Assembly: GCF_003097355.1 (NCBI RefSeq)
Contig: NZ_PYUI01000025.1
Location: 1-64,000 of the forward strand
DNA: 64,000 nt
Source: Arthrobacter sp. H-02-3
GTDB taxonomy: Bacteria; Actinomycetota; Actinomycetes; Actinomycetales; Micrococcaceae
Direction: 5' to 3'
Below are positions 42,466-51,503 of the stretch, piece after piece (position 1 is the stretch's first letter; each line of letters opens with the position of its first letter). Under the pieces are notes generated by a model. That model worked only from the letters and a program-made list of their open reading frames with translations. It made no database searches and was not told where the DNA came from. A program made the position numbers and the translations under genes.

Positions 42466-43950
42466 ATGACGTTCACAGACCAGGCCTCAGGAGCCCTGCC
42501 ACACTCCACGGCGACGCCGGCCGGTCCGGCAGCACCCGCCGCACTTTCCGGGCTCGCCGTGGCCGACGCGCCGGCCCAGGCCCGGTTCGGCGGGCCGCTC
42601 ACTAGCCCGGGCAGCCGGCGCTCAGCTATTGACACGCGCACCAGCGAGCCGCTGCTCGACGTCACCATCCCGGTCTTCAACGAGGAGCGGGACCTCGAGG
42701 CGTGCCTGCGCCGGCTCCACGCCTATCTTCTGGGCTCCTTCCCGCACTCGTTCCGGATCACGGTGGCGGACAATGCCAGCACCGACGGAACTCTCCAGAC
42801 GGCGGAACGCGTAGCCCGCGAGCTCCGCGAGGTGAACGTGGTCCATATGGCCGAAAAAGGCCGCGGAAATGCGCTGCGCAAAGTCTGGCTTGCCTCGCCG
42901 TCGCCGGTCCTGGCATACATGGACGTGGACCTTTCCACCGATCTGGCGGCGCTCGGCCCCCTCCTTGCCCCGCTGATTTCGGGGCACTCCGACCTCGCGA
43001 TCGGGACCCGGCTGACCCGCAACTCGCGGGTGGTCCGCGGGCCGAAGCGGGAATTCATCTCGCGCAGCTACAACTTCTTGCTGCAGTCCTTCATGGGCGC
43101 CCATTTCAGCGACGCCCAGTGCGGCTTCAAGGCGATCCGGGCGGACGTGGCCCGGCAACTGCTCCCGCACACTTTGGACAACGCCTGGTTCTTCGACACC
43201 GAGCTGCTGGTCCTGGCCGAAAAGTGCGGCCTGCGCGTCCACGAGGTCCCGGTGGACTGGACCGATGACCCGGATTCCAGCGTGGACATCGTCCAGACCG
43301 CCATCGCGGACGTGCGCGGCATGGCACGGTTGAGCCGGGACCTGGTCTCGGGCCGGATCCCGGTTCCCGAGCTGCGCGCAGCCCTCACCCGGGGACCGCT
43401 TCCTGCATCCTCGCGGGCCCAGGAACAAAGTCCCGGCGGAAGCCTCTTCGGACAGCTCGTCCGCTTCGGCAGCATCGGGGTGGCCTCCACTCTGGCATAC
43501 CTGGTGATTTTCCTGCTCTGCCGCGGGATCATGGACCCGCAACTGGCAAATTTCCTCGCGTTGCTCACTACCGCCGTGGCCAATACCGCGGCCAACCGGC
43601 GTTTCACGTTCGGCATACAGGGCAGCAGCCAGGCGGCACGCCACCACTTCGAGGGCCTGCTGGTCTTCGGGATCGGCTTGGCCCTGACCTCAGGCGCCCT
43701 CGCCGTGGTTCACAACGCGTCAGGAGGGGCACCGGACCGCTGGCTTGAACTGGTCACGGTCACGGCCGCCAACCTCGCCGCCACAGCCGTCAAATTTCTG
43801 CTCTTCCGTCTGGTGGTGTTCCGTCACCGGCCCGTCACCGCAGTTCCCGGCAGCACCGGCACTCCTGCCGTGCCCGCCAGCACCGCCGGCACTGCTCCGG
43901 CGCCCGCTGCCACCGACGCTTCCCCTCCCCGCACAGAAACGGCCCAGTAA
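42466..43950 (+). CDS. Fusion of GT2 (dolichyl-phosphate glycosyltransferase-like) and GtrA flippase-like domain
   Basis: 494 aa. Residues ~64-300: GT2 catalytic domain (DVTIPVFNEERDLEACLRRL, DNASTDGT, YMDVDLSTD with the DxD, DAQCGFKAIR, WFFDTELLVLAEK) of the Alg5/DPM1-like type. Residues ~325-455: GtrA family, four membrane helices (LVRFGSIGVASTLAYLVIFLL, ANRRFTFG). The two functions, charging a polyprenyl phosphate with sugar and flipping it, are combined. Directly followed, with no gap, by two GT39 genes that would use the lipid-linked sugar outside. Confidence 0.92.
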   Translation: MTFTDQASGALPHSTATPAGPAAPAALSGLAVADAPAQARFGGPLTSPGSRRSAIDTRTSEPLLDVTIPVFNEERDLEACLRRLHAYLLGSFPHSFRITVADNASTDGTLQTAERVARELREVNVVHMAEKGRGNALRKVWLASPSPVLAYMDVDLSTDLAALGPLLAPLISGHSDLAIGTRLTRNSRVVRGPKREFISRSYNFLLQSFMGAHFSDAQCGFKAIRADVARQLLPHTLDNAWFFDTELLVLAEKCGLRVHEVPVDWTDDPDSSVDIVQTAIADVRGMARLSRDLVSGRIPVPELRAALTRGPLPASSRAQEQSPGGSLFGQLVRFGSIGVASTLAYLVIFLLCRGIMDPQLANFLALLTTAVANTAANRRFTFGIQGSSQAARHHFEGLLVFGIGLALTSGALAVVHNASGGAPDRWLELVTVTAANLAATAVKFLLFRLVVFRHRPVTAVPGSTGTPAVPASTAGTAPAPAATDASPPRTETAQ

Positions 43951-46020
43951 ATGACGTCAACCATCAGCCCCACCGCCGGAGCCCAGGCGGGCTCCCCCGC
44001 CGGCACGCCGGCAGTCCAGGAATCCCCTGCCTCGGCACTCGAGGCAGGCGGGACGGCGCCACAGCCGCCCGCATCCCGCCCGCCCGCATCCCGGAACCGC
44101 CGGGAACTCCTGATGTACGGACCCCAGCCCCGCTGGGTGCGGCCCTCGGCAGCTATGCTCCTGGCCATCACCGCCGTGTTGTACCTCTGGAACCTGGAAG
44201 CCACCGGCTTCGCCAATTCCTTCTACGCCGCGGCGATCCAGGCCGGGACCAAGGACTGGACCGCGCTGCTCTTCGGCTCCCTCGACGCCGGGAACGCCAT
44301 CACTGTGGACAAGCCGCCGGCCGCCCTGTGGATCCCGGCCCTCGCCGGGCGGATCTTCGGCTTCTCGGCACTGAGCATGCTCATTCCGCAGGCACTGATG
44401 GGAGTGGCCGCCGTCGGGCTTCTCTATCTGACCGTTAAGCGGGTGACCGGGCCGGCCGCGGGCCTGATGGCCGGCGGCGCCCTGGCGCTGACCCCCGTGG
44501 CCGCCCTCATGTTCCGGTTCAACAACCCGGACGCCATGCTTACCCTGTGCCTGGTGCTGGCCGCCTACCTCACCACCCGCGCCATCGAGAAGGCCGGCTG
44601 GAAATGGCTCGCTGCGGCCGGCGCGGTGATCGGCCTGGCGTTCCTGTCCAAGATGCTGCAGGGCTTCCTGATTGTGCCCGGACTGGCCCTGGCCTACCTG
44701 TGGGCGGCGCCCGCCACCCTGGGCCGCCGGCTCTTGCATCTGCTGGCCGCAGCCGCGGGGATCGCCGTCGTGGCCGGAAGCTACATCGTCCTGTTCCAGC
44801 TGACCCCGGCCTCGGCCCGGCCGTACATGGCCGGTTCGGAGACCAACAGCTTCCTGGAACTCACGTTCGGGTACAACGGCTTGGGCCGGATCACCGGGTC
44901 CGGCGGAGGCATGCCCGGCGGGGGCAACATGGGCGGCAACGCCGGAGGCCCGGGCGGCAACGGTAACGTCGGCTTCGGTGGCGCGGCCGGGATCGCCCGG
45001 ATGTTCGGGACCAGTTTCGGCGGCGAGGTGTCCTGGCTCCTGCCGGCGGCCCTGATCCTGCTGGCTGCGGGGCTGTGGTTCACCCGGCGCGAGACCCGGA
45101 CCTCAAGGACCCGTGCGGCGCTCCTGCTGTGGGGCGGCTGGCTGGTGGTGACGGCCGGGATCTTCAGCTTCATGAGCGGCACCGTGCACCCGTACTACGC
45201 CGTGGCGCTGGCCCCCGCGGTCGCAGCCCTGGCGGGCATCGGCTCCGTGGAACTGTGGCGGGGCCGGGCCTACTGGCCCGCACGGATTGTCCTGGCCGTG
45301 ACGGTACTGGCCAGCTCGGTCTGGTCCGCCGTGCTCCTTGGCCGCGACCCGTCCTGGCTTCCCGGGCTCCGGGTGATCGTCGTGATCCTTGGCGTCCTGG
45401 CGGCCGCGGCGCTGCTCCTGCGCGCGGACAGCCTCGCGGGGCTTCCGGCCCGGTTCCGCAAGGCCGCCACGGCCGGCGTCGTGGTTCTCTCCCTGCTGGC
45501 CGGCGGACTCGGCAGCAGCGCATGGACGCTGGCAACGGTGGCCCAGCCGCACTCCGGTTCGATCCCCACGTCCGGGCCAACCGCGTCCGCGATGGGCGGC
45601 GGCTTCGGGACGGCAGGCAGGGCATTCGGCGACCGCGCGAACGCCGACACCAGCGGCGCGCCGGGGGCGCTCGGCGGACCCGGCGAGGAAACGGCCTCGG
45701 CCGAGCTGACGACCCTGCTGAAGTCCTCCGGTGCCAAGTGGTCCGCGATTGTCTCCGGCGCCACCCAAGCCGCAAGCCTGGAACTCGCCACGGGCACCAG
45801 CGTGATCGCGCTGGGCGGCTGGAACGGCGGAGACCCCTACCCGACGCTCGCGCAGTTCCAGGCGATGGTGGACCGCGGCGAGATCGGCTACTTCATTTCC
45901 GGCGGCATGGGCGGCATGGGCGGGGGCCGCGGCGGCAACTCCGAGGTCGCCGCGTGGGTCGAGGCCAACTTCCAGGCCCAGACCGTGGGCAACGCCACCG
46001 TCTACAAGCTGGGGGCATAG
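43951..46020 (+). CDS. GT39 (ArnT/PMT-like) membrane glycosyltransferase, first paralogue
   Basis: 689 aa. After a Pro-rich N-terminus, TM1 (AMLLAITAVLYLWNLEATGFANSFY), the conserved loop KDWTALLFGSLDAGNAITVDKPPAALW (acidic-DKPP motif of the YycA/COG4745 type), about 11-12 membrane helices and a C-terminal extracytoplasmic domain. Transfers a sugar from a polyprenyl-phosphate donor to a cell-surface acceptor. Gly/Met-rich loops are notable (GGGMPGGGNMGGNAGG; ISGGMGGMGGGRGGN). ATG directly follows the upstream stop. Confidence 0.92.
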   Translation: MTSTISPTAGAQAGSPAGTPAVQESPASALEAGGTAPQPPASRPPASRNRRELLMYGPQPRWVRPSAAMLLAITAVLYLWNLEATGFANSFYAAAIQAGTKDWTALLFGSLDAGNAITVDKPPAALWIPALAGRIFGFSALSMLIPQALMGVAAVGLLYLTVKRVTGPAAGLMAGGALALTPVAALMFRFNNPDAMLTLCLVLAAYLTTRAIEKAGWKWLAAAGAVIGLAFLSKMLQGFLIVPGLALAYLWAAPATLGRRLLHLLAAAAGIAVVAGSYIVLFQLTPASARPYMAGSETNSFLELTFGYNGLGRITGSGGGMPGGGNMGGNAGGPGGNGNVGFGGAAGIARMFGTSFGGEVSWLLPAALILLAAGLWFTRRETRTSRTRAALLLWGGWLVVTAGIFSFMSGTVHPYYAVALAPAVAALAGIGSVELWRGRAYWPARIVLAVTVLASSVWSAVLLGRDPSWLPGLRVIVVILGVLAAAALLLRADSLAGLPARFRKAATAGVVVLSLLAGGLGSSAWTLATVAQPHSGSIPTSGPTASAMGGGFGTAGRAFGDRANADTSGAPGALGGPGEETASAELTTLLKSSGAKWSAIVSGATQAASLELATGTSVIALGGWNGGDPYPTLAQFQAMVDRGEIGYFISGGMGGMGGGRGGNSEVAAWVEANFQAQTVGNATVYKLGA

Positions 46021-46026
46021 GGCGCC

Positions 46027-48186
46027 ATGACTGACACCCTGAACCCCAGGACAGGCCCTACGCCGGCCCGCACGCCGGGACCGGCGGGCCCGCAAGCCCC
46101 GAACCTCCCGCAGGTCCCGCCGCACCAGCAGTCCCCGAAGTCCGCGGTGTCGCAGGCACCCCGGGCGGCCGGGGCTGCACGCCGCGGCCCCGGAGCCTGG
46201 CGGCCGCGGCTGGAACTGGCGGCCCTGCTGGTGGCCACGGCCGTGCTGGACCTGTGGAATCTCGGCGCCTCCGGCTGGGCCAACGCTTTTTACTCCGCCG
46301 CGGCCCAGGCCGCGTCGCAGGACTGGACGGCCTGGTTCTTTGGTTCCTCCGACGCCGCCAACGCCATCACCGTGGACAAGCCGCCGGCGTCGCTGTGGGT
46401 GATGGGGCTCTCGGTGCGGCTCTTCGGGCTCAGCCCGTGGAGCATCCTCGTGCCGCAGGCGCTCATGGGGGTGGGCACGGTCTGGCTCGTGTACCTGGCC
46501 GTGCGCCGGGCCGCGGCCCCTGCCACGGCCGATCCCCGCCTGGCCCACCGGGCAGGGCTTCTTGCCGGTGCGGTCATGGCGCTGACCCCGGTGGCGGTGC
46601 TGATGTTCCGCTTCAATAACCCCGATGCCCTGCTGGTGCTCCTGATGACCGCGGCCGCCTACGCCGTGCTGCGTTCCATCCAGGATGCGCGCCTGCGCTG
46701 GCTCCTGTTTGCGGGGGTCCTTCTGGGCTTCGGATTCCTCACCAAGCAGCTGCAGGTCCTGCTGGTTGTCCCCGGCTTCGCCCTCGCCTACCTGCTCGCG
46801 GCGCCGGCCGGGCTGGGCAGGCGCATCGTTCACCTGCTCGGTGCGGGTGTGGCGATGGCCGCCGCGGCCGGGTGGTGGCTGGCCGCCGTCGAGCTCATTC
46901 CGGCGGCGGACCGCCCCTACATCGGCGGGTCGCAGAACAACTCGATCCTGGAACTGACCCTCGGCTACAACGGCCTGGGCCGACTAAGCGGCGATGAAAC
47001 CGGGAGCGTGGGCGGCAGCAACGGCTGGGGCACGCCCGGGCTGTTCCGGCTCTTCAACAGCGAGTTTGGCGGCCAGATTGCCTGGCTGCTGCCCTCGGTG
47101 CTGCTGCTCGGGGCGGGACTGCTGTGGCTGGGGCGCCGGGCGCCGCGCACCGACGCCGTGCGGGCCTCAGTGATCATCTGGGGTTCCTGGGTGGCGGTCA
47201 CCGGCCTGACGTTCAGTTTCATGGCCGGGATCATCCACCCGTATTACATGGTGGCGCTGGCCCCCGGGATCGCCGGGCTCGCCGGGCTCGGCGGCGTCCT
47301 GCTCTGGCAGCGGCGGGACCAGCCCGTGGCGGCGGCGGTGCTCGCCGCGGCGATCGTGGCGGCCGGGGCCATGGCCTCGGAGCTGCTGGGCCGCACGGCG
47401 ACGTTCGTGCCGTGGCTGCGCTGGGTGGCGCTCCTGGGCGCGCTCGCCGCGGCCTGCCTGGTGCTGGCCGCCGCCGCCCCGGGATTTCAGCGGCTTGGAT
47501 TTCAGGGGACCTTTCAGGGGACCGGATTTCAGGGGACTGGGGTCAACGCGTCCGGCCTGAAGGCGTCCAGGGTCATGGCGCGGACGACGGCGGTCCTCGC
47601 GGTGGCCGCTGCCCTCGCCGGACCGCTGGCGTACTCGCTGTCCACCGCGGCCACCGCCCACAGCGGCTCGATCGTCAGTGCCGGACCGGCCGTGTCCGGC
47701 CGGGGCGGGGCGGGGATGCCGGCGGCCTTCGGCGGCGGCGCCGGCTTTGGCGGTCCAGCCGCGGGGAATGGCAACGGCACGTTCACGGGTGCCGGCCGCG
47801 GCCCGGGGGCCGGTGGCGCGGGCGGCATGGGCGGCCTGCTGGGGGCCAGCACCCCGTCGACGGCCCTGGTGACCGCGCTGCAGACGGACGCCGGCAAGTT
47901 CACGTGGGCTGCCGCCGTCGTCGGATCCAACAACGCCGCCGGCTACCAGCTGGCCACACAGCTCCCGGTGATGGCCGTCGGCGGGTTCAACGGCACGGAC
48001 CCGGCGCCGACGCTGGCACAGTTCCAGCAGTACGTGGCCGACGGCAAGATCCACTACTTCATCGCCGGACGCATGATGCAGGGCGAAAGCGGATCCAATG
48101 ACGCCGCCCAGATTGCCGCGTGGGTGCAGGACAATTTCACCGCCCAGACCGTGGGCGGGACCAGCGTGTACCAGCTGGCGCGGTAG
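46027..48186 (+). CDS. GT39 (ArnT/PMT-like) membrane glycosyltransferase, second paralogue
   Basis: 719 aa, the same architecture as the preceding gene and clearly a duplicate (QDWTAWFFGSSDAANAITVDKPPASLW; LTLGYNGLGRL; C-terminal NNAAGYQLATQLPVMAVGGF). Differences include a Thr/Phe/Gly repeat around residues 490-505 (repeated FQGT units) and a Gly-rich stretch near residues 560-605. Starts six bases after the first copy's stop, so the three-gene unit is one operon. Confidence 0.92.
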   Translation: MTDTLNPRTGPTPARTPGPAGPQAPNLPQVPPHQQSPKSAVSQAPRAAGAARRGPGAWRPRLELAALLVATAVLDLWNLGASGWANAFYSAAAQAASQDWTAWFFGSSDAANAITVDKPPASLWVMGLSVRLFGLSPWSILVPQALMGVGTVWLVYLAVRRAAAPATADPRLAHRAGLLAGAVMALTPVAVLMFRFNNPDALLVLLMTAAAYAVLRSIQDARLRWLLFAGVLLGFGFLTKQLQVLLVVPGFALAYLLAAPAGLGRRIVHLLGAGVAMAAAAGWWLAAVELIPAADRPYIGGSQNNSILELTLGYNGLGRLSGDETGSVGGSNGWGTPGLFRLFNSEFGGQIAWLLPSVLLLGAGLLWLGRRAPRTDAVRASVIIWGSWVAVTGLTFSFMAGIIHPYYMVALAPGIAGLAGLGGVLLWQRRDQPVAAAVLAAAIVAAGAMASELLGRTATFVPWLRWVALLGALAAACLVLAAAAPGFQRLGFQGTFQGTGFQGTGVNASGLKASRVMARTTAVLAVAAALAGPLAYSLSTAATAHSGSIVSAGPAVSGRGGAGMPAAFGGGAGFGGPAAGNGNGTFTGAGRGPGAGGAGGMGGLLGASTPSTALVTALQTDAGKFTWAAAVVGSNNAAGYQLATQLPVMAVGGFNGTDPAPTLAQFQQYVADGKIHYFIAGRMMQGESGSNDAAQIAAWVQDNFTAQTVGGTSVYQLAR

Positions 48187-48214
48187 GCTGCCGCGTCCGG
48201 ACGGCGGGCGGGCC

Positions 48215-48895
48215 CTAGAAGTCGAAGGACAGGGTGCGCACGCCGGCGACCGTGAAGTGCGTGGTCACGGCAACCTCGGAGTAGTCGGGGATGTGGAGCA
48301 CGCCGTCGGGCAGCTCGCCGGCGTTCGGGCCCACCGCCACGGTCCGGATGCCGGCGGCGACTCCCGCAGCGATGCCCGCCGGGGCGTCCTCGAACACCAC
48401 GGCGTCGGCCGGGTCCACGCCCAGCAGTGCGGCCGCCCGGAGGTATCCCTCGGGGTGCGGTTTGCCCCGGGCCACGTCCTCAGAGGTGACCGCGGCGGCC
48501 GGGATGCCGATCCCCGCGGCGGCCATCCGGACCTCTGCCAGGTCCCGTGACGCTGACGTCACCAGCGCCACGGCATCCGGCGGCAGGCTCGCGAGCAGCT
48601 CCAGCGAGCCCGGCACCGGGACAATGCCGCGGGTCTCGGCCAGCTCCATCCGGCCCAGTTCCGCCGCGAGGGCGTGGATATCCGCGCCGGCCGGGGCGAA
48701 CCTGCGGACCGTATCCATCGCCTGGACTCCGTGGGAGGAACGCAGGATCTCCGCGATGTCGAGGCCGTAACGCCCGGCAAAGGTGGTCCATACCTGTTCC
48801 ACGATGCTGGTGGAATCCACCAGTGTGCCGTCCATATCGAACAGGACGGCGCGGGCGGTCAGGGTCGTGGCCCTGCGGCGGGAGGGAAGGCTCAT
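48215..48895 (-). CDS. HAD-superfamily sugar-phosphate phosphatase-like hydrolase
   Basis: 226 aa. HAD motif I LFDMDGTLVDS, motif II LVTSASRD, motif III GKPHPEG, motif IV VFEDAPAG, and a C1 helical cap: the beta-phosphoglucomutase/DOG phosphatase type. Cytosolic, probably dephosphorylates a sugar phosphate. Start chosen at the ATG before MSLPSRRR with GGAGGGAAGG upstream. Converges on the GT39 operon. Confidence 0.9.
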   Translation of the reverse strand: MSLPSRRRATTLTARAVLFDMDGTLVDSTSIVEQVWTTFAGRYGLDIAEILRSSHGVQAMDTVRRFAPAGADIHALAAELGRMELAETRGIVPVPGSLELLASLPPDAVALVTSASRDLAEVRMAAAGIGIPAAAVTSEDVARGKPHPEGYLRAAALLGVDPADAVVFEDAPAGIAAGVAAGIRTVAVGPNAGELPDGVLHIPDYSEVAVTTHFTVAGVRTLSFDF

Positions 48896-48974
48896 GGTTC
48901 CATCCTGCCCCATGCCCCCGGGCTTAGGCCCTGCGGTCCGGGGCGCAGGCGTCACCGGGCGCAATGTGGCGGGC

Positions 48975-49352
48975 TCAGCCGTTGGGCCGGCCGGGGATGT
49001 ATTGCACGGCCCATTTGTTGCCGTCGGGGTCGGCGAAGTAGATGAAGTGTCCCCAGTCCTGGACGTCGATGTCGCTGACGTCCACGCCGTTGTCCTTGAG
49101 CTGCCGGTGCGCAGCCTGGATGTCGCTCACCACGAGCTGAAGGCTCGGCGCCGTGCCGGGCGGGGCGTCGTTGAGGCCCTCCCCGATCGCGATCGAGCAG
49201 CCGGAGCCCGGCGGCGTCAACTGGACGAACCGGATGCCTTCCATGGGGCGTTCGTCGTAGTCGGCGTTGAAGCCCACCTTGTTGACGTAGAAATCCTTCG
49301 CCCGGTCGACGTCGGACACGGGCACAAACACTAGTTCAAGTTTCCAGTCCAT
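48975..49352 (-). CDS. VOC family protein (glyoxalase-like)
   Basis: 125 aa, single VOC unit pair: MDWKLELVFVPVSDVDRAKDFYVNKVGF and a C-terminal half ending HFIYFADPDGNKWAVQYIP. Typical of small cytosolic glyoxalase/antibiotic-resistance-fold proteins; substrate unknown. Confidence 0.9.
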   Translation of the reverse strand: MDWKLELVFVPVSDVDRAKDFYVNKVGFNADYDERPMEGIRFVQLTPPGSGCSIAIGEGLNDAPPGTAPSLQLVVSDIQAAHRQLKDNGVDVSDIDVQDWGHFIYFADPDGNKWAVQYIPGRPNG

Positions 49353-49412
49353 GGCGCACAGGCTAACGCGGGCCGCCGCAATGCGGAAGGGATCCCCCGC
49401 GGGGAGCCGGCC

Positions 49413-50048
49413 CTAGCCGGCGATGCCGTAGAGCCGGTCTCCGGCGTCGCCCAGGCCGGGCACGATGTAGGACTTTTCGTTGAGCTTCTCGTCGATCGAG
49501 GCCAGGACAATGGTCACGTTGGCCTCGGACAGCTCTTCTTCCAGCTTGGCCAGGCCCTCGGGGGCGGCCAGGAGGCAGATGCAGGTAACGTCGGAGGCGC
49601 CGCGCTTGAAGAGGAACTTGATGGCCTCGCGCAGGGTTCCGCCGGTGGCCAGCATGGGGTCGAGGACGAAGATCTGGCGGTCCGTGAGGTCCTCCGGGAG
49701 CCGCTCGGCGTAGGTGATGATGTCCAGGGTCTCTTCGTCGCGGGCCATGCCCAGGAAGCCGACCTCCGCGGTGGGGACCAGTTTGGTCATGCCCTCGAGC
49801 ATGCCGAGCCCGGCGCGCAGAATCGGGACCACCAGCGGGGTGGGCTTGGTGAACGCGGTGCCGATCGTGGTGCTGACGGGCGTCTCGATGGTCACCGGTT
49901 CGGTGCGGACATCACGCGTGGCCTCGTAGGCGAGGAGCGTCACAAGCTCTTCGGTGAGCTGGCGGAAGACCGGGGACGGGGTGTTCTTGTCCCGCAGAAC
50001 GGTGAGCTTATGGGCGACCAGCGGGTGGTCCACAACGAGAGTGCGCAT
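49413..50048 (-). CDS. upp: Uracil phosphoribosyltransferase
   Basis: 211 aa, normal length. MRTLVVDHPLVAHKLTVLRD start, VPILRAGLGMLEG, PRPP-binding loop VLDPMLATGGTL, and the C-terminal uracil-binding GLGDAGDRLYG. Salvages uracil to UMP with PRPP. Confidence 0.97.
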   Translation of the reverse strand: MRTLVVDHPLVAHKLTVLRDKNTPSPVFRQLTEELVTLLAYEATRDVRTEPVTIETPVSTTIGTAFTKPTPLVVPILRAGLGMLEGMTKLVPTAEVGFLGMARDEETLDIITYAERLPEDLTDRQIFVLDPMLATGGTLREAIKFLFKRGASDVTCICLLAAPEGLAKLEEELSEANVTIVLASIDEKLNEKSYIVPGLGDAGDRLYGIAG

Positions 50049-50060
50049 GGGTCAAAACTA

Positions 50061-50903
50061 TCATCCGGATCCCGGGGACCGTCCCGCCGGGCCGGGAGTA
50101 TCGGCGTCGTCCGTCCCTGCCCGGGCACTGGCGCCGGCGGCGCCTTCGTGCAGGTGCGCGGGGTGCTCAAAGGTCGGCGGGGGGCCGGCGTGTTCGCGGT
50201 GCCGCAGCACATGGAAGAGCCGGTGGGCCAGGATCACAATCCCCACCCAGGCCAGTCCCAGCACCCACCCGACGATCACATCCGTCATCCAGTGGTGGCC
50301 CAGATAGACCCGGCTGAGGCCCATCGCGATGATGAAGATCGCCCCCGCGGTGATCAGGGCGATCCGGGCGCTGGTCCGTTTGATCTGCAGGCAGGCCAGG
50401 TACACCACGAGCGCGATCACCACCGTGGTGTTCAGCGTGTGCCCGCTCGGGAACGACGGCGAGTTTTCGTACGGCGGCACGGCGTCGGCGTGGTCCGGGC
50501 GGGCGCGGCCGATCAGTTTCTTGCCCAGGGCCGTGGCGGTCACGGAGACGGCGGCGGCGCCGCCGATCAGGATCAGCGGCCGCCAACTGCGGGAGGTATA
50601 GATCAGTATCGCGGTCAGGATGCTGGCCAGGATGGGCATGCCGATGCCGCCGCCGATGTTGGTGAACCCGGTGATGAAGGCGTCCAGGCCGGGGCTGCGC
50701 AAATTTTCCATGAACGCCAGCGCCGGCTTGTCCAGGTTCGCGAGGCCGGCGTCGTCCACCACGTTGTCGTAGACCTCGGCGCTGGTCAGTGCCAGGATCA
50801 CCACCACCACGCCGCCGATCAGCATCGTGATCCACAGCGCCGCGTAGGGCACCACCCACTTGCCCCAGCGCTGCGTCAGCCAGTTCTCTGTTCTGGTGGT
50901 CAC
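50061..50903 (-). CDS. PAP2-family membrane phosphatase
   Basis: 280 aa with about six membrane helices. Phosphatase motifs: GKKLIGRARPDH (K-x6-RP), SPSFPSGHTL (PSGH) and SRVYLGHHWMTDVIVG (SR-x5-H-x3-D). Such enzymes dephosphorylate undecaprenyl diphosphate or phosphatidate on the outer face of the membrane. The C-terminus carries a Pro/Ala-rich tail. 12 bp upstream of upp on the same strand. Confidence 0.92.
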   Translation of the reverse strand: MTTRTENWLTQRWGKWVVPYAALWITMLIGGVVVVILALTSAEVYDNVVDDAGLANLDKPALAFMENLRSPGLDAFITGFTNIGGGIGMPILASILTAILIYTSRSWRPLILIGGAAAVSVTATALGKKLIGRARPDHADAVPPYENSPSFPSGHTLNTTVVIALVVYLACLQIKRTSARIALITAGAIFIIAMGLSRVYLGHHWMTDVIVGWVLGLAWVGIVILAHRLFHVLRHREHAGPPPTFEHPAHLHEGAAGASARAGTDDADTPGPAGRSPGSG

Positions 50904-50992
50904 GGCCGTCTCCCGGATACTTGACTAATTTAACCCGCGGGCTGCACAGCCCGGCTGAACAGCATACTTAGGATCGAAACTATCATTGACCC

Positions 50993-51493
50993 ATGACTTC
51001 TCAGGAGCCCCGCCATGCCCAATGGATGGGCCTTGCCCTGGCCGAGGCCCGGAATGCCCTGGCCACCGCGGACGTGCCGATCGGCGCCGTCGTGATCGGA
51101 CCGGACGGTTCCGTGCTGGGCGCGGGGCGGAACGAACGCGAGGCCCTGGGAGACCCGACGGCGCATGCCGAGATGGTGGCCATCCGCGAGGCGGCCGCGC
51201 GGTTGCGGGCGCGCCGGGCCCTGGAAGGCAGGGACGACGACGGCTGGCGGCTGGAGGACTGCACCCTGGTGGTCACGCTGGAGCCGTGCGCGATGTGCGC
51301 GGGGGCGATTGTCCTGGCCCGGATTCCGCGGGTGGTGTTCGGGGCCTGGGATGAGAAGGCCGGGGCCGCGGGGTCCGTGTTCGACATCCTCCGCGAGCGC
51401 CGGCTCAACCACTGGGTGGAAGTTTATGCCGGCGTCCGGGAGCAGGAATGCGCCGCGCTGCTGCGGGACTTTTTCGCCGGACACCGCGCCTGA
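50993..51493 (+). CDS. tadA: tRNA-specific adenosine deaminase
   Basis: 166 aa. Zinc motifs TAHAEMVAI (His58, Glu60) and EPCAMCAG (Cys99, Cys102). Deaminates A34 to inosine in tRNA-Arg(ACG); that substrate tRNA is encoded at 27275 in this window. A ~12-residue loop (RRALEGRDDDGW) between the two motifs is longer than in the E. coli enzyme. Transcribed divergently from the PAP2-upp pair. Confidence 0.95.
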   Translation: MTSQEPRHAQWMGLALAEARNALATADVPIGAVVIGPDGSVLGAGRNEREALGDPTAHAEMVAIREAAARLRARRALEGRDDDGWRLEDCTLVVTLEPCAMCAGAIVLARIPRVVFGAWDEKAGAAGSVFDILRERRLNHWVEVYAGVREQECAALLRDFFAGHRA

Positions 51494-51503
51494 TCCGTTC
51501 CGG

